Shown here piece by piece: positions 30,764-30,943 of a stretch of 30,943 nt of DNA. Positions within the stretch are counted from its first letter, which is position 1. Each line of letters starts with the position of its first letter. The notes below the pieces were generated by a model. That model did no database searches. It was not told the origin of the DNA and saw only the letters and a list, made by a program, of their open reading frames with translations. The translations under genes and the position numbers were made by a program. The stretch comes from Hyphomicrobiales bacterium (GTDB lineage Bacteria; Pseudomonadota; Alphaproteobacteria; Rhizobiales; Aestuariivirgaceae), in the NCBI GenBank assembly GCA_020029455.1, contig JAIBJH010000016.1, positions 1 through 30,943 of the forward strand, in the 5' to 3' direction.

Positions 30764-30943
30764 ATGCTGGGCCGCATGAGCACATACAGCTTGCAATCCG
30801 GCTTGCGTGACTCGGTGAGGGAGCTGCAAGTCGACATGCAGAAAGCCCAGCAAGAGTCCGTATCAGGCAGACATGCAGATACAGGCCTAGTCCTCGGTGC
30901 AAGGGTCTCGCACAATCTGGATTGGCGAATAGAGCTGAATGGG
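30764..30943 (+). CDS. flgL: FlgL, hook-filament junction protein, N-terminal part (3' end outside window)
   Basis: The first 60 residues of a protein that runs off the window, open in frame to the last base. It begins MLGRMSTYSLQSGLRDSVRE, then 'LQVDMQKAQQESVSGRHADT' and 'LVLGARVSHNLDWRIELNG', a good fit to the start of rhizobial FlgL (HAP3). It follows flgK by three bases, the usual order flgE-flgK-flgL. An ATG at 30776 is an alternative start. Confidence 0.85.
   Translation, partial: MLGRMSTYSLQSGLRDSVRELQVDMQKAQQESVSGRHADTGLVLGARVSHNLDWRIELNG

Noticed and set aside
1..30943. Mobile elements and CRISPR arrays
   Set aside because: I looked for transposase or integrase-like proteins, terminal inverted repeats with target duplications, and regularly spaced repeats, and found none besides the two dispersed repeats.

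Overview
The window is a chromosomal segment from an alphaproteobacterium, most likely of the order Hyphomicrobiales (Rhizobiales). The evidence is gene content and order. A single long flagellar locus carries the rhizobial-type genes motC, motE, motB, ftcR/rem, a DUF1217 gene next to flgF, divergent fliM/fliN and short flagellins. The TTAA-N7-TTAA boxes that resemble CtrA sites also fit this group. The assignment is by recognition of protein families, not by a database search.

Layout. (1) Positions 1-2512 are housekeeping: the 3' part of typA/bipA, a convergent small operon (YggT-family membrane protein, DUF167 protein, exported six-cysteine protein) and a tRNA-Ala(CGC). (2) Positions 2513-5706 hold regulators: a long structured leader, a PAS-GGDEF diguanylate cyclase, a MerR-family regulator, and the divergent flagellar master regulator FtcR/Rem. 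Two inverted copies of a GC-rich non-coding repeat lie at either end of the merR-ftcR pair, each between convergent genes. (3) Positions 5768-8661, minus strand: DUF1217 gene, flgF, fliI. (4) Positions 8783-18922, plus strand: a broken motA, then fliM, fliN, fliG, flhB, flgB, flgC, fliE, flgG, flgA, flgI, motE, flgH, fliL and fliP, closely packed and often overlapping by a few bases. (5) Positions 19099-21188: two tandem flagellin genes, each with its own promoter-like region. (6) Positions 21276 to the end: fliF, a fliH-like gene, motB, motC, fliK, a lytic transglycosylase gene, flgE, flgK and the start of flgL.

How the parts work together. FliF, FliG, FliM and FliN form the MS and C rings. 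FliP, FlhB, FliI and the FliH-like protein are export components. FlgB, FlgC, FliE, FlgF and FlgG are the rod. FlgA, FlgI and FlgH build the P and L rings. FlgE, FliK, FlgK and FlgL make the hook and its junction. MotA, MotB, MotC and MotE are the stator set, and the two flagellins are the filament. The diguanylate cyclase may tie the locus to c-di-GMP control, but only its position suggests this.

The most notable points are: an internal, frame-shifting deletion in motA that removes the second membrane segment while the other stator genes look intact; a shared promoter layout (TTAA-N7-TTAAC, then TAG 15-16 bases on) in front of ftcR and both flagellins; the inverted repeat pair around merR-ftcR; and a structured leader of about 200 nt before the diguanylate cyclase that I could not match to a known riboswitch class. 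I found no transposon, CRISPR array or prophage, and no clear sign of an entirely new multi-gene system.
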